Below, piece after piece: positions 12,286 to 24,870 of a DNA stretch of 64,000 bases. Source of the stretch: Channallabes apus (lineage: Eukaryota; Chordata; Actinopteri; Siluriformes; Clariidae); the NCBI GenBank assembly GCA_030522415.1, contig CM060125.1:2512901-2576900 (forward strand), written 5' to 3'. The notes under the pieces are model-generated. The model did not search any database. It was not told the DNA's origin and saw only the letters and a program-made list of their open reading frames with translations. Every line of letters begins with the position of its first letter. Position 1 is the first letter of the stretch. The position numbers and the translations under genes are program-made.

Positions 12286-14929
12286 ACCAGACATACCATA
12301 CTGTACATCAGTGGTGTAACACAAAAATTATAAAAATTTTGTTCCTAAAATCAGAAGTCACAAACACGTTTTTTTTTTCCCCGAATATAATCTGCACAAC
12401 TTGACTTAAACACTTAAACACCTGTGACGTGAACTGTAACTTGTAATAACCTGTAATTACTGTATGTACTGGAATGAAATTAATACTCAAGAATTAAATC
12501 AATTGGATGTTTTAAGATGAATACATCTTAATAGTATTTAAAAAATATGTATGACTTAATAGAAATTAAATACATCTAAAGAGTAACTTATAATACCTGC
12601 AAAAAACATTATAAAATGAGCAAAATAACCTAAATTGCCTAGTTTGGTATATGTGGTACACTAACATCAGTGTTGAGCTGTTGATATAAATTAGAGTTTT
12701 AGTACAGAATATAGGGCAGAGTCAATGCAAGCACACGTTTATACTATTAATTAACTACAGTAATTGACTTGATTCATCCTAAGAATGTGTTAAATTTGAA
12801 AAAGTCATTTCAGAAGTGTTTTTCTGATAAGAAAAATAAACAATGTTTTATCCTCAGTATCACAAAATGGTCTAACCATTCCATGAAGTGGCTTGTTATT
12901 GCTCTGGGAAAGTTCCTCAGATGATGACAGCATTTAAACAGACACTATACAGTACAAAGGTTTTAAATCACAGTAGACTGCAGCCAGGCTACACGACTTT
13001 CTGGGAGAATGTGAGTACATACGAACACTGATATCGGCAGATTTTTTTTCATGACAACTCAAAAAAGGTGGATCCGACACTTAAGACTGCAACATATGAG
13101 GGATTATACAACTCGTTACTCCAAACTTTCACTACAACTTGAAAGCAAGAACAAACTTTCAAGATGAAAAAGAAGGAAATCAACAAATTGCATGTAGACA
13201 ATAAGCACCATCTTTGTGCGCATGACTTGGATTTATTTCGTTACCACGGTGGACTAAATAAATAAATGCATGAATGAAGGAATGCATGAATGTATAAATG
13301 AATGAATGAAGACCCAAGTGTGGGGAAGTGAATGATCCCGCCTCTTGTATGTTTAACGGCTACTGGCGTTCAGGTCGGTGACCAGTGTACACTATGCAAT
13401 GTTGGCTCTGGAAAACCTAACATGTTTGATATACTGTGCCTCATATTGGGAGGAAAGTGTCCTCAGTCTGTTCCCCTTACATACTTACTAATTCAAGTCC
13501 GTAAATAAACAAGTAAACATGTAAGTAAACATTATGTACTTTTCAGTCTTCTGGCTTAGATAATGTGATGCATGTACTATACAGGTTCATGTAAAGAGAC
13601 ATAACTATATAACATATAATATGTTTTAGAATGATTGCATTGATTAAAAAATGTGATCTGAATTACAGTTGACTAACTACTGTTAGAGCTGCTGATTTAG
13701 AACACTGTGGTATAATAATTGTAGTGCAGTATTTTACCCAGTGTAGTGGTTTGTGTTTAGTGCTTACCTTCATGCTGGAGGCCTGAGTGGCTCTGATATC
13801 TAACTAAAGCAAGCCTGTGCTCATATAATAGTGCATGCCGAGATATTACTCAACCCAGTGATTCCCTGCACTTACTCAACCATAGGGCTGTTTTTGTACA
13901 CAAATACTTATGATGTGCTTTTCTTTTATTTGGTTTTGGACTGGCACGAGTGTATTTTCACAATCTGATCTCGTACAAAAACTGTATTTTGTAAGTGGTA
14001 CACATGTGTAGTCAAAAAAGAGTGGGACAAAATATGGCTCTTGTTCTTTATAAACCATCTGGAACTGCCAGGTCCATGAGCTACAGAGACTTGTGCAACT
14101 ATTGTTTTTGTTGGATTAGAAGTCCCAAAATTCCGTCAAATGCTGATGAAGTCAGAAGTTAAAACCAAAGTCCAAAACTAAAGTTCAAACTAAATTTTGG
14201 TAAACAAATGCAACTCCAATGCAATAAAAAAAATCACCTTAAGTTGATAAAAATGTCTGCAATTGCATATAAATGTTTCTTTATAAATTCTGGTCAGTTT
14301 ATGCCGAAATATGTTTTTGTTATGGAGCAGGCAGCATTCATCTGGAGCAAACTATCAAACAAACAAAATTATATTGTATATAATTTACAGTACATATAAA
14401 CCCAGAACACAGTGTCTATCCATACCATGTTAACAAATGTGGTCTTCATCTTTCAAACCTCATGCTAATGTCTTTCAAGCAAAAACCCAACATACTTTAT
14501 GTGTATGTTGATTATGTGTATGTTGATGAGTAATGTGTAGAATGATTCTTTAAGTATTTCTGTAGTGAAGCTTTCTACAACCTGAAGATGTTTCTCATAC
14601 TATACTGTATGTGTATGGGTTTAGAACTTCTGTTTATTTTGGATATTTCTGTAGATGATTCTTATCTTAATTTGTCTACATGTCTGCTAAACTTACAAAT
14701 AAATTTGAAGGCTAAAACCACAAAAGTTAGTCTTTTTTTGGTTTGTAGTATTAACAAAAAAAAAAAAAAAAACAACCGCAAAATGGAAGCATTCACTCTA
14801 AACAAGATTGCCACTTCCTGGACAATCAAAAGCCCTTTGTTTCTGCTGTCCTGCATTTAACTTTAGTGATGTGACCCAAATTTAGAACACACTGCCACCT
14901 ATTGGACAAAGAAATAAATGATCAAAGTA
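12286..14929. other. Gene-free 5' flank of C7
   Basis: AT-rich sequence upstream of the C7 start codon. I see no exon, no recognisable transposon end and no strong promoter motif. There is a short degenerate (gaat)n tract near 13260-13310. The C7 promoter presumably lies in its first part, but no TATA box can be assigned with confidence. Confidence 0.5.
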
Positions 14930-15038
14930 CAGTGGAACCTCGGATTACGAGAATAATTCGTTCCGAAAATCGAATTCCGGAAGCGGGCTCGTATTCCAAA
15001 ACACTCGTAAACCAAATTTCATTTTCCCATAAGAAATA

Positions 15039-15379
15039 TTCATTCATTCATCTTCTATACCGCTTTATCCTGTATTAGGGTCGCGGGGACCTGGAGCCTA
15101 TCCGAGGAGACTCTGGATCCAAGACTCTAGACCAATCCATCGCAGAGCACACATACACACACACACACACACTATGGTCAATTTGGGAACGCCAATTAGC
15201 CTAATCTGCATGTCTTTGGACTGTGGGAGGAAACCGGAGTACCCGGAGGAAACCCACCCAGCACGGGAAGAACATGCAAACTCCATGCACACAGAGACGG
15301 AATCGAGCCTGGCCGGGAATTGAACCCGGACCCTGGAGGTGCAAGGCGACAGTGCTAACCACTACACCACCGTGCCGCC
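15039..15379 (-). mobile_element. SINE family S1 nested in the composite element
   Basis: Flanked by a 13-base direct repeat, cccataagaaata, at 15026-15038 and 15380-15392. It has the same A- and B-box layout as the other S1 copies. Confidence 0.9.
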
Positions 15380-15459
15380 CCCATAAGAAATAATGGAAAC
15401 TTAAATTATTCGTTCTACAGCCCAAAAAATAAATACATAAAAATAATTAATACAAAATA

Positions 15460-17097
15460 CAGTGGTGTGAAAAACTATTTGCCCCCTTCCTGATTTCTTA
15501 TTCTTTTGCATGTTTGTCACACTTAAATGTTTCTGCTCATCAAAAACCGTTAACTATTAGTCAAAGATAACATAATTGAACACAAAATGCAGTTTTTAAA
15601 TGAAGGTTTACGTTATTAAGGGAGAAAAAAAACTCCAAATCTACATGGCCCTGTGTGAAAAAGTGATTGCCCCCCTTGTTAAAAAATAATTTGACTGTGG
15701 TTTATCACACCTGAGTTCAATTTCTGTAGTCACCCCCAGGCCTGATTACTGCCACACCTGTTTCAATCAAGAAATCACTTAAATAGGAGCTACCTGACAC
15801 AGAGAAGTAGACCAAAAGCACCTCAAAAGCTAGACATCATGCCAAGATCCAAAGAAATTCAGGAACAAATGAGAACAAAAGTAATTGAGTTCTATCAGTC
15901 TGGTAAAGGTTATAAAGCCATTTCTAAAGCTTTGGGACTCCAGCGAACCACAGTGAGAGCCATTATCCACAAATGGCAAAAACATGGAACAGTGGTGAAC
16001 CTTCCCAGGAGTGGCCGGCCGACCAAAAATTACCCCAAGAGCGCAGAGACGACTCATCCGAGAGGCCACAAAAGACCCCAGGACAACATCTAAAGAACTG
16101 CAGGCCTCACTTGCCTCAATTAAGGTCAGTGTTCACGACTCCACCATAAGAAAGAGACTGGGCAAAAACGGCCTGCATGGCAGATTTCCAAGGCGCAAAC
16201 CGCTTTTAAGCAAAAAGAACATTAAGGCTCGTCTCAATTTTTGCTAAAAAACATCTCAATGATTGCCAAGACTTTTGGGAAAATACCTTGTGGACCGACG
16301 AGACAAAAGTTGAACTTTTTGGAAGGTGCGTGTCCCGTTACATCTGGCGTAAAAGTAACACAGCATTTCAGAAAAAGAACATCATACCAACAGTAAAATA
16401 TGGTGGTGGTAGTGTGATGGTCTGGGGTTGTTTTGCTGCTTCAGGACCTGGAAGGCTTGCTGTGATAGATGGAACCATGAATTCTACTGTCTACCAAAAA
16501 ATCCTGAAGGAGAATGTCCGGCCATCTGTTCGTCAACTCAAGCTGAAGCCATCTTGGGTGCTGCAGCAGGACAATGACCCAAAACACACCAGCAAATCCA
16601 CCTCTGAATGGCTGAAGAAAAACAAAATGAAGACTTTGGAGTGGCCTAGTCAAAGTCCTGACCTGAATCCTATTGAGATGTTGTGGCATGACCTTAAAAA
16701 GGCGGTTCATGCTAGAAAACCCTCAAATAAAGCTCAATTACAACAATTCTGCAAAGATGAGTGGGCCAAAATTCCTCCAGAGCGCTGTAAAAGACTCATT
16801 GCAAGTTATCGCAAACGCTTGATTGCAGTTATTGCTGCTAAGGGTGGCCCAACCAGTTATTAGGTTCAGGGGGCAATTACTTTTTCACACAGGGCCATGT
16901 AGGTTTGAAAATCTAACCCTAGATTTTTTTTTTCTCCCTAAATAATAAAACCCCTCATTTAAAAACTGCATTTTGTGTTTACTTGTGTTATCTTTGACTA
17001 ATAGTTAAATGTGTTTGATGATAAGAAACATTTTGTGTGACAAACATGCAAAAGAATAAGAAATCAGGAGGGGGGCAAATAGTTTTTCACACCACTG
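15460..17097 (+). mobile_element. Tc1-like transposon, family A copy 2
   Basis: A complete element of 1638 bases with cagtggtgtgaaaaac inverted termini and TA on both sides (15458-15459, 17098-17099). Transposase on plus. Confidence 0.95.
15839..16863 (+). pseudogene. Tc1-like transposase, family A copy 2 (two frameshifts)
   Basis: The reading frame starts [10 protein letters not shown], shifts near 16024-16030 (GRPTK...) and again near 16240-16250, then runs open through the catalytic domain ([31 protein letters not shown]) to the stop at 16861. The catalytic residues are present, but the protein cannot be made from one frame. Confidence 0.9.
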
Positions 17098-18162
17098 TAT
17101 AAAGTAAAAATAAAACAAATTAACCTGCACTTTACCTTTCAAAAAAGTAAAAAATAAATCCTGACAGATAAGTGTTTCCCTTTGTGCCTGCAGGCGCTGT
17201 GTGTGTGAGGCTATAGTAAGTGGAGCCTCTTGTTTTCAGCCCCTCCTGTCTCCCCCTTCTCATCTTACACAGTAAAACTTTCTCCTTTTATCTGGATCAA
17301 AAACACTAACGAAAAGACTGTTGTTCTCTCCTAAATTATTAAAGCTTCTCTGCTTTATTTCAATGTTGCTCGCGACAGCGTAACAGCCTGTTAATTCATG
17401 CTCGTGTAATGCTCTATATCCTAGCTTACATCTTGCATTCGCGTTCACACACACCGGACTGCATTACACACAATGAATCTCGCAGACTGGACTACACTTC
17501 TGTAAACAGCGGTAATAAATCAACGGCTCTCTCCCGCTACACTATTTTATCTGAAAATTAGCAATAAACATCGTTAATGACACTTTTGTGAGCGCAAACT
17601 AACAGAATCACTGCTGTAAAGTAAAACAAAATGAACCCGCACCTTACCTCTGAAAAGATTGAGTTTCTTCGGAGAGCAGAGTGTGTGTCTCTCGCGCGCG
17701 TGTGTGTGTGTGTGTGTTTCTCAAGGGGTATTCACACACAGCCGGCACAGTGTCAAATTATGCTCGCGCACACACACACACCGTTATGAGCTGAGGAAGA
17801 AAATTGATTTTTAACCTCTGTATTGAGAATTTCTTTTGCTTTACTGGCGCACACACACGTGTTTTATAGTAAACAGTACACGCGTGCACGGATGTTGATT
17901 ATACCAGTAAGAGACGAGCACTAAGACCCAGCAGGAGAGATGATTACCCACAATTCTGCAATGCAAGAGAGAGAAAAACCGTTGGCTCAGTTGTGATGAC
18001 GTGACGCTCTGTGTCAAAACAAGAAGCGCATGCATGATACATGATACTCGGTGCTCGTAAACCAAGACAATGCTCGTTTTTCAAGTCAAAATTTATTAAA
18101 AATCTTTGCTCGTCTTGCGGAACACTCGTAAACCGTGTTACTCGTAATCCGAGGTTTCACTG

Positions 18163-20109
18163 TGCTTCTTTCTTTCTTTCACATATGTAAGTGGACAGTG
18201 TGCTAAGTTTGCAAAACTTTATTAAAATGAGTTTTGTGCAATTAGTTCTTAAATGTTAGCTATTAAAAGATATTGTTATAGGGAGCTACAAATATATATA
18301 CTTTGTTAACTATTTAATGTGATATTATTTAAAACACTTTGCACAGCTTGACAGCAATATCACATTACTTTTCATAATAATATTCTAATTTAAATTATGT
18401 TTTTCCCACTCCCTTATGGTGAAAAATTCTCCTAACAGAAGGTTCCAGTACATTTTCTACCTGATCATGTGAAACCTACATCATATGTCCTGTGAATAGT
18501 TCCAGTGAATAAGCTGTAATTATTTAAAAAATAATAATAATAAAAAAAGTGATCGTAGAACAAATGCATTAAAATATACAGTAAATCTATGACTTACAGA
18601 GCAGATTCTCTACTGTCAGCGGTATCATCTGATCTAACATAATTTCTCACCACATATCTTTTTTCTTTTATTTTCTTCTCTTTTATGTAAAGCACTTTGA
18701 ATTAACATTGTGTATGAAATGTGATATACAAATAAACTTGCCTTGCTTTGCCTATATGGTATGATTGTTAAACCAATTTCTACCAACTTTTTTTAGACTG
18801 GCAGAAAATTAAGCTAAGCCTGAAATGAGTACAAATTCATAGAATTTTTTTGATATAAAATATTATATTTGGTTTATTATAATATTATTTAAACTAGTAA
18901 ATAATACTAAATTATCATTATATTATTAAAATATTACAATTTGACTTAAGATATTTTCCCTTGCTAAGCTGGCTTTTTGTTTTCCTTTTCAGAATAAACC
19001 ACATTAAATTATCCTGTCCTCTACATGAACTTGCAGTGCATATCACCCTGATCGCTACTCCCCTACTCCTTAAATTCTCTTTTCCCCTGTGTTTAAAACA
19101 GAACAAGTGATTTCTCGCTCACATTGTCCAGCATGACTGGGAGGCATCCGTCATGCTGTAATAATGCAGTGTTTCCTCCATGATTAAGATAATGGAGAAA
19201 CACTACTCGCTCTGCATTGTTACCGATGGCTGTGTTTCCCTCCTGTTTTTAGAAGATCATTAATGAGATTCTCTGTAATACCACACAAACATAAGCCCTA
19301 AATAAAATTATGAAAATAGACCTACATGAATGATTTGTGTGGGAACATTGAAAGAGGAAATTAAAGTAAACCAAAAAGATCAGATAAGAATGTATCCAAT
19401 CATATGAATCTATAAACAAGACATTAATCACATTAAAAAATATATTACAGTTGGTGTGCTTACTTTATAACAGTATTAATGAGCTTTACTCTAAACTACT
19501 GTAACAACAAAACTATGTTAACAATAAAATGTCAATGAATAAAATGAATAGTGTTGATTTAGTATCAACTATTGCACATGTATTCATCTGTTCATAACAT
19601 CTATTCATAACATATTCATCATAAAAGACCCCCTGTTCTGGGTATTAAGAAATCCTATCTTTTATCAAAGTAAATCATTTGGTATGCTTTGTTATAATTA
19701 AAAATAATTAAAAGTTATTTTCTTGTTGCATGTTTTGCATTACAATATTTTATAATTCTTCAAGTGAGTATCTGGTGAAAAATCTGTGCCAAAGTTTTAT
19801 ATACAATATTGTAAACAATATTTAGTCCATATACTGTTACTGTGGTGAAGGATTACATTTTTTCCCAGAAAAAGGGGCAGGGGACATGTGTTAGGAGTGG
19901 TTCACTCAATTTGAACATTCATTCAGTATAGATTTATCGAGCATGACATGGTAATTCCATTGGTGCCTTACAACATAGGGTTCTGAGTTTAAGTCTGAGC
20001 TTTGATTACTGTCTGTGTTGTGTTTCTGTGCATGTGTCTGTCACATTTGTTTAATTCCTCTGTGAGCTCTGGATTAGCTACTATAAGTTGCTGCTGCTAT
20101 ATGTAAATG
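18163..20109. other. Gene-free, AT-rich spacer
   Basis: The only recognisable item is a retroelement tail at 18681-18752. The remainder shows no exon, TIR or SINE box that I can identify. Confidence 0.5.
18681..18752 (+). mobile_element. LINE/SINE 3' tail fragment
   Basis: The segment gtaaagcactttgaatt...atatacaaataaacttgcct resembles the conserved 3' tail shared by fish L2-like LINEs and their SINEs. No coding part is attached. Confidence 0.5.
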
Positions 20110-20110
20110 T

Positions 20111-20530
20111 ACACTGCCTGGCCATTAAAATACAATCTCACGCTTTAACATTCGTTGGACCATCTTTACGCTGTGCATTGCGGTGGACAATTCATGTGTG
20201 AAAATGAATCCTCATCCTTTCTGAAAAACTCTCACAATTTAAGTCCTGCAATATTTTTTTTGAATGACCAAGTGATTGTGTCATTCAGGACATTCAGGTG
20301 CTCAGATGACCTCATTATATTGCCACATAATGTAGCTGAGCCTTGACCTGACAAACTGAAGCAGTCATTGCTCTGGAACAGGGGCAATCTAGACTCGGCA
20401 GTCCATGTGACCTTTGTCCATTACTCTAAATTCCATGGTGTGTGTGTGTGTGTGTGTGTTCATGATCCCTGAGATGGGCTTTCATTCTATTCCTTATCTT
20501 CCTAGGATAGACATTTGATCCACTAACCAA
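20111..20530. mobile_element. Tc1-like fossil (family G)
   Basis: Begins tacactgcctggcca, a Tc1-type terminus. It continues with antisense transposase-like text (cacaatttaagtcctgcaat, ccacataatgtagctgagcc) that is repeated at 46860-47250. A (GT)n tract near 20440 interrupts it. Heavily decayed. Confidence 0.6.
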
Positions 20531-21246
20531 CATGAGCAATTACCAAAAGAGTGAATGTGGTGAAACTTTTAGCTACTGTATATTTCTTAGAATTTTTGTT
20601 TTATTCCCATGACATGGAAGCACAAAATGAAAACATGTAAAATTCACCTGATAACTGGCTTGCAAAATAACCAAGTAGTTATTTTTATGTATGCATTGAC
20701 TCCTGGTGTTTTGGGCAAGAAGTCAGTGACAAGTTAATATAGAAGTTACAGTAGTATAAAATTTGTGATGGATTTTTTTTGTGGAATAAATATGAAGGCT
20801 GAAAGTATTCACTTTTAATTACTATATTTGAGGAAATATTAATACAATTTTAGGTAAAAAAAAAAAAAAAAAAGAAACAATTTGAATGGCTTAAAGTGAA
20901 TATAGGAGACATTTATTTACTACGCACCATGTACCAGAAGAATGGAACCGTATGGGATTTCTGTCATGGCTTCTCACTGGCTTTTATAGAGGGAGGTGGA
21001 GAACCAGCAGCTGCTGCATTCCTACAGAACACACAGACACATGAGACAAATTCACAAAATACACACATTCAGAGATGGCTGTGTGAATAGTGTAATCTCC
21101 TGTTTTGTTAGCTCAAGCCAAAACTGAAAGGCCTTTTGTCATGATTCGGGGTTGTACAGGCTGATATTATTGCCATGGCAGGCATAGGCGCAGAGTGGTA
21201 TTTTTCCAAAAAAAAAAAAGTCTTTAATGAAATAATAACATAAAAC
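20531..21246. other. Spacer without recognisable gene
   Basis: AT-rich sequence with a poly(A) run near 20856-20873 and a short ORF at 20896-21090 with no recognisable similarity. No gene call is justified. Confidence 0.45.
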
Positions 21247-21401
21247 TAGGGTTGTTCCGATTCCGATCCTGGTATCAGAAATGCTACCGATACCACAAAA
21301 AAATCGGCGAGTATTTGAGTCCACGTACCGATCCGATACCATTTTCCTAAACATAACCTATTTATGCCCGTTAGCATTGCTAGCTTAGCTTACTTACAGA
21401 G

Positions 21402-21924
21402 TGTCACGGCGTGCACCTGTCATGGGCGTGCGCCCAAATTGATATCGCTCCTCGCTCACTAGTTAGGCGGCCTCCCCCCTCTTTAGGTATGTGAAGGAGC
21501 AGGGCCGCAGAATCAGGCAACGGCCCATGAGCTATCGCCGCTAATGATCCCGGCGCTATAAAACACAGCGGGGAGTGTAGCTCGGGGTCTGACTGTTGGG
21601 AAGCTGGACTTTGCGACGCGGTGGATTTTATGAGAGACAGTGGCACAAGAGCGGGGCGATGTGATGCGCCCCAGAGACTTTAAAAAGGGGGGCGCCTTTG
21701 ATCTCCGCGAGAGGAGCGCGTGAACGAGCTGCGCGAGCTCCCGCGGCACCTTCACTTCCACGTAGAGCCCGCCTTCGCATCCCAGCTGCCAAAGCAGAAA
21801 AGACCGCATAGAGCCTTTAACCCTTTCCTTCCCCATTTTTCTAAATAAATTACCCTTTTTTAGACCTCGCCTCGTGTCCGTGTTTCATGGTGTCGCCCGT
21901 GCACTTAGGGTCGAACCCGTTACA
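21402..21924 (+). mobile_element. Putative solo LTR inside the hAT element
   Basis: A GC-rich 523-base unit beginning TGTCACGG and ending CCGTTACA. It contains a TATA-like gctataaaac near 21554 and aaataaat near 21843. Flanks are cagag and caggg, a 5-base duplication with one mismatch. It shares TGTCAC...GTTACA ends with the unit at 8252-8697. No pol or env sequence is present. Confidence 0.6.
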
Positions 21925-21975
21925 CAGGGCTAGTAGTATTTTACTTAAAAAAAGAAATGCTACAGTATATATATA

Positions 21976-22337
21976 TTCATTCATTCATTCATTTTCTATA
22001 CCGCTTAATCCTGTGTTCAGGGTCGCGGGGGACCTGGAGCCTATCCCAGGAGACTTCGGGCACTAGGCGGGGTACACCCTGGACAGGGTGCCAATCCATC
22101 TCAGGGCACACACACATACACACACTCACACACCCAATCACACACTACGGGCAATTTAGGAACGCCAATTAGCCTAACCAGCATATCTTTGGACTGTGGG
22201 AGGAAACCGGAGTACCCGGAGGAAAGCCACCAAGCACGGGGAGAACATGCAAACTCCATGCACACAGAGACGGGAATCGAGCCTGGCCGGGAAATCATGC
22301 AAGGCGACAGTGCTAACCACTACACCACCGTGCCGCC
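21976..22337 (-). mobile_element. SINE family S1 inside the hAT element
   Basis: S1 copy in minus orientation with a (CA)-rich tract. Part of the B-box region is shortened (ccgggaaatcatgcaagg). No clean target duplication was found. Confidence 0.85.
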
Positions 22338-22620
22338 TTATACACTGTACAGATACACACCCAGGTATCAGATCGGTATCGATACCCTGAGCCCAAGTAT
22401 CGGAATCGGTATCAGGAGGGGAAAAATGGTATCAGAACATCTCTACATAAAACAAGCACACTGACGAGACCAAACCAAAACGAACAAACAAACTTAAATT
22501 ATAACAAGGCATAATGTGAAACACAGGTGATATGGCGAGACACCGGTGCTCTGACGGCACATACGTAGGCTCTAGGTTGGATCACAAGCTCTAAGCCATT
22601 ACATACAGCACAAGACAAAA

Positions 22621-22884
22621 CCTAAGCACTATGACGAAACACAGGCTTAGTGATGAAGACAGGCTCTAATACAGTACCTGTTACACATTATAAGCCCTAT
22701 GGCAAAACACAGGCTTAATGACGATTATAAGCCCTATGGCGAAACACAGGCTTAATAACGAAGACAAGCTCTAATACCTGTTACACATATCATAAGCCCT
22801 ATGGCGAAACACAGGCTTAATGAGGGAGACAGGCTCTAATACCTGTTACACATATTATAAGCCCTATGGCGAAACACAGGCTTA
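22621..22884. repeat. Minisatellite, about 66-base unit
   Basis: Four to five tandem units. The clean ones start near 22726, 22792 and 22857. Each contains taagccctatggcgaaac acaggctta, so each unit carries an inner inverted repeat (TAAGCC...GGCTTA) and could form a small hairpin. Confidence 0.85.
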
Positions 22885-23059
22885 TGGACATAACACCTTG
22901 TACATACAATCTAAAATGCTGAAACGGAACAAAACAAGTCTAGAGACAAAGACGAGAGACAAGGGACACAGGGAGACTAGCGACTGGACTAGAGGCACGG
23001 GGAGACCAGCGACTGGGCTAGGAACACAGGGACAGGCTAGGGACACTGAGGGGCTAAGG

Positions 23060-23204
23060 CAGTGGCGGTTCTACACTGAATTGCTCCCCAGACGAGACTC
23101 CCTCCCGGCGCCCCCGTCATCGGCCATACCCGTGCCAACCCACCCATTACGTCTTCTCTTCTCTGGGCGGCTGCCCAGTTCGCCCTACCCTAAAACCGCC
23201 ACTG
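23060..23204. mobile_element. 145-base hAT-like MITE
   Basis: The inverted termini cagtggcggtt / aaccgccactg enclose GC-rich non-coding DNA. The flanking octamers ggctaagg and gactaagg differ at one base, fitting an 8-bp duplication. Confidence 0.7.
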
Positions 23205-23678
23205 GACTAAGGATACAGAGAGGCTAACTACTTACCTAAATTCTAACACAACACAACATGACATGACACCAGATCAGCTCCACACACACTAAAACACAAC
23301 GAACATATAGCATTGACCACCCTAGAGCCTTATCTGACAACAGAATGAACAGAACATCAATTTAAACATAGATGAAAATATAAAGAGAACAAAAAACAAA
23401 ATGCCCAGATACATGGCTGTGATTACAAACCAACAATGCTCGAACCAGTTTACCAGACTAATCAGTTATTTATAGAGGATTTAATGATCTGCCTCGGATC
23501 AGTTGAGCTCCCGCATCACCTGACCGAGGTGCCTTCAGGGAAACTGAGTCTGCAAACAAAAAAAACTACAAACAAAACAGTGACTTCTAGTGGAGATCCC
23601 TTACACCTTTTACAATTTTATGTGCTCTTTTTAAAATCATGCTTGACAAAATGCAATAAGTACAACAGATATATAATT

Positions 23679-24057
23679 GGCGGCGCGGTGGTGTAGTGGT
23701 TAGCACTGTCGCCTTGCACCTACAGGGTCTGGGTTCGATTCCCCGGCCAGGCTCGATTCCCGTCTCTGTGTGCATGGAGTTTGCATGTTCTCCCCGTGCT
23801 TGGTGGGTTTCCTCCGGGTACTCCGGTTTCCTCCCACAGTCCAAAGATATGCAGGTTAGGCTAATTGGCGTTCCCAAATTGCCCGTAGTGTGTGAATGAG
23901 TGTGTGAGTGTGTGTATGTGTGTGTGCCCTGCGATGGATTGGCACCCTGTCCAGGGTGTACTCCGCCTAGTGCCCGAAGTCTCCTGGGATAGGCTCCAGG
24001 TCCCCCGCGACCCTGAACACAGGACTAAGCGGTATAGAAAATGAATGAATGAATGAA
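23679..24057 (+). mobile_element. SINE family S1, plus orientation
   Basis: Complete copy: ggcggcgcggtggtgtagtg head, gggttcgattcccc B box and (gaat)n tail. Flanked by agatatataatt at 23667-23678 and 24058-24069. Confidence 0.92.
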
Positions 24058-24556
24058 AGATATATAATTGTTTTTAAAGTTTGGTAAAAGTTCATGTCAG
24101 ATAATTGATTTGGAAATGTAGATGCAACTTTCACATGTGCAAATAAAGTGAAAAGTAGCTTCATGCTCTGACTTTAGTTTACAAGAGTTTAAATCAATCA
24201 GGTCAAGTATTATTGAGCACTCAGATTATCATAAAATATATAGGATTTAATGGTGTGATCAAAAAGAAACAAATATATTTATGTACTTTCTAGTAAATGT
24301 ACTTTCATATTTGGAAAATCAAACGTTGACTGAAAGAAACCAAAAGTCATGCTTCGCTTCCCTTATCACACAGATAAGAGCTACTGCCGTTGGCTTAAAC
24401 TGCCCTAGATAGGCTTCTAAGAAATGCCTCTGAACTCAGTGACTCTCAGCACCATATTAAGGACAAATGTTACTAACTTTTAGAAAATAGTAATAGTCTC
24501 AAGCAATTTGGAAGTGATTTACATCTAATATGTTATTTGGTTTTTAACTGCATAAC

Positions 24557-24870
24557 ATGAAGAACCAAGAGGCAGGTAGGCATAAATCCCATCAGTTTCC
24601 ACTTCTGTCAGCCAAGAACAGGAATCTGAAACTAGTGGGCACAGACTCCCCAAAACTAGACAGTCCAACAGCACACACATCTCACACGTCTGTTCTTGGC
24701 CGTAAGGAGTGGAACCTGATGTGGTCTTCTACTGTTGCAGCCTGTCTCTAGATTCAGCATTTTGTTCATCTATGTTATTCAGCTATTTATGGATGTAAAG
24801 AGAGCTTAATTGAGTTACTGTACATTCTTCCCTGACCCCACTCATCAAAAAGGCATTTCCACTCACAGAA
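24557..24870 (+). mobile_element. Tc1-like fossil fragment (family H)
   Basis: The phrases caagaacaggaatctgaaac, gggcacagactccccaaaac and gtggtcttctactgttgcag are the same interspersed repeat seen in part at 44700-44900 and 60565-61132. Non-coding now. Confidence 0.55.

Larger units (their letters stand above)
14930..18162. mobile_element. Composite pogo/Tigger-like element with nested insertions
   Basis: The left end cagtggaacctcggattacg and the right end, whose complement is cagtgaaacctcggattacg, form terminal inverted repeats. Both ends carry 'actcgtaa' motifs internally. The interior holds a SINE (15039-15379) and a complete Tc1-like element (15460-17097), leaving about 1.25 kb of its own sequence and no coding region. 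Assignment to pogo/Tigger rests on the TIR style only; the left flank is TA, the right flank TG. Confidence 0.7.
21247..22445. mobile_element. hAT-family non-autonomous element with 8-bp duplication
   Basis: The termini are tagggttgttccgatt and the complement of aatcg...gaacatctcta, with inner repeats of the gtatcggat type. The identical octamer cataaaac flanks it at 21239-21246 and 22446-22453, which is diagnostic of hAT insertion. It contains a solo-LTR-like unit and an S1 SINE, and no transposase. Confidence 0.85.

Noticed and set aside
21513..21836. 107-residue minus-strand ORF in GC-rich DNA
   Set aside because: It lies inside the solo-LTR-like unit; open only because the DNA is GC-rich, and no retroelement protein is recognisable.
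22621..22884. Tandem repeat as a CRISPR array
   Set aside because: Vertebrate context, units vary along their whole length, there are no unique spacers of fixed size and no cas genes.
22820..23227. 135-residue ORF
   Set aside because: It covers part of the minisatellite and the hAT-like MITE and has no protein-like composition or recognisable domain.
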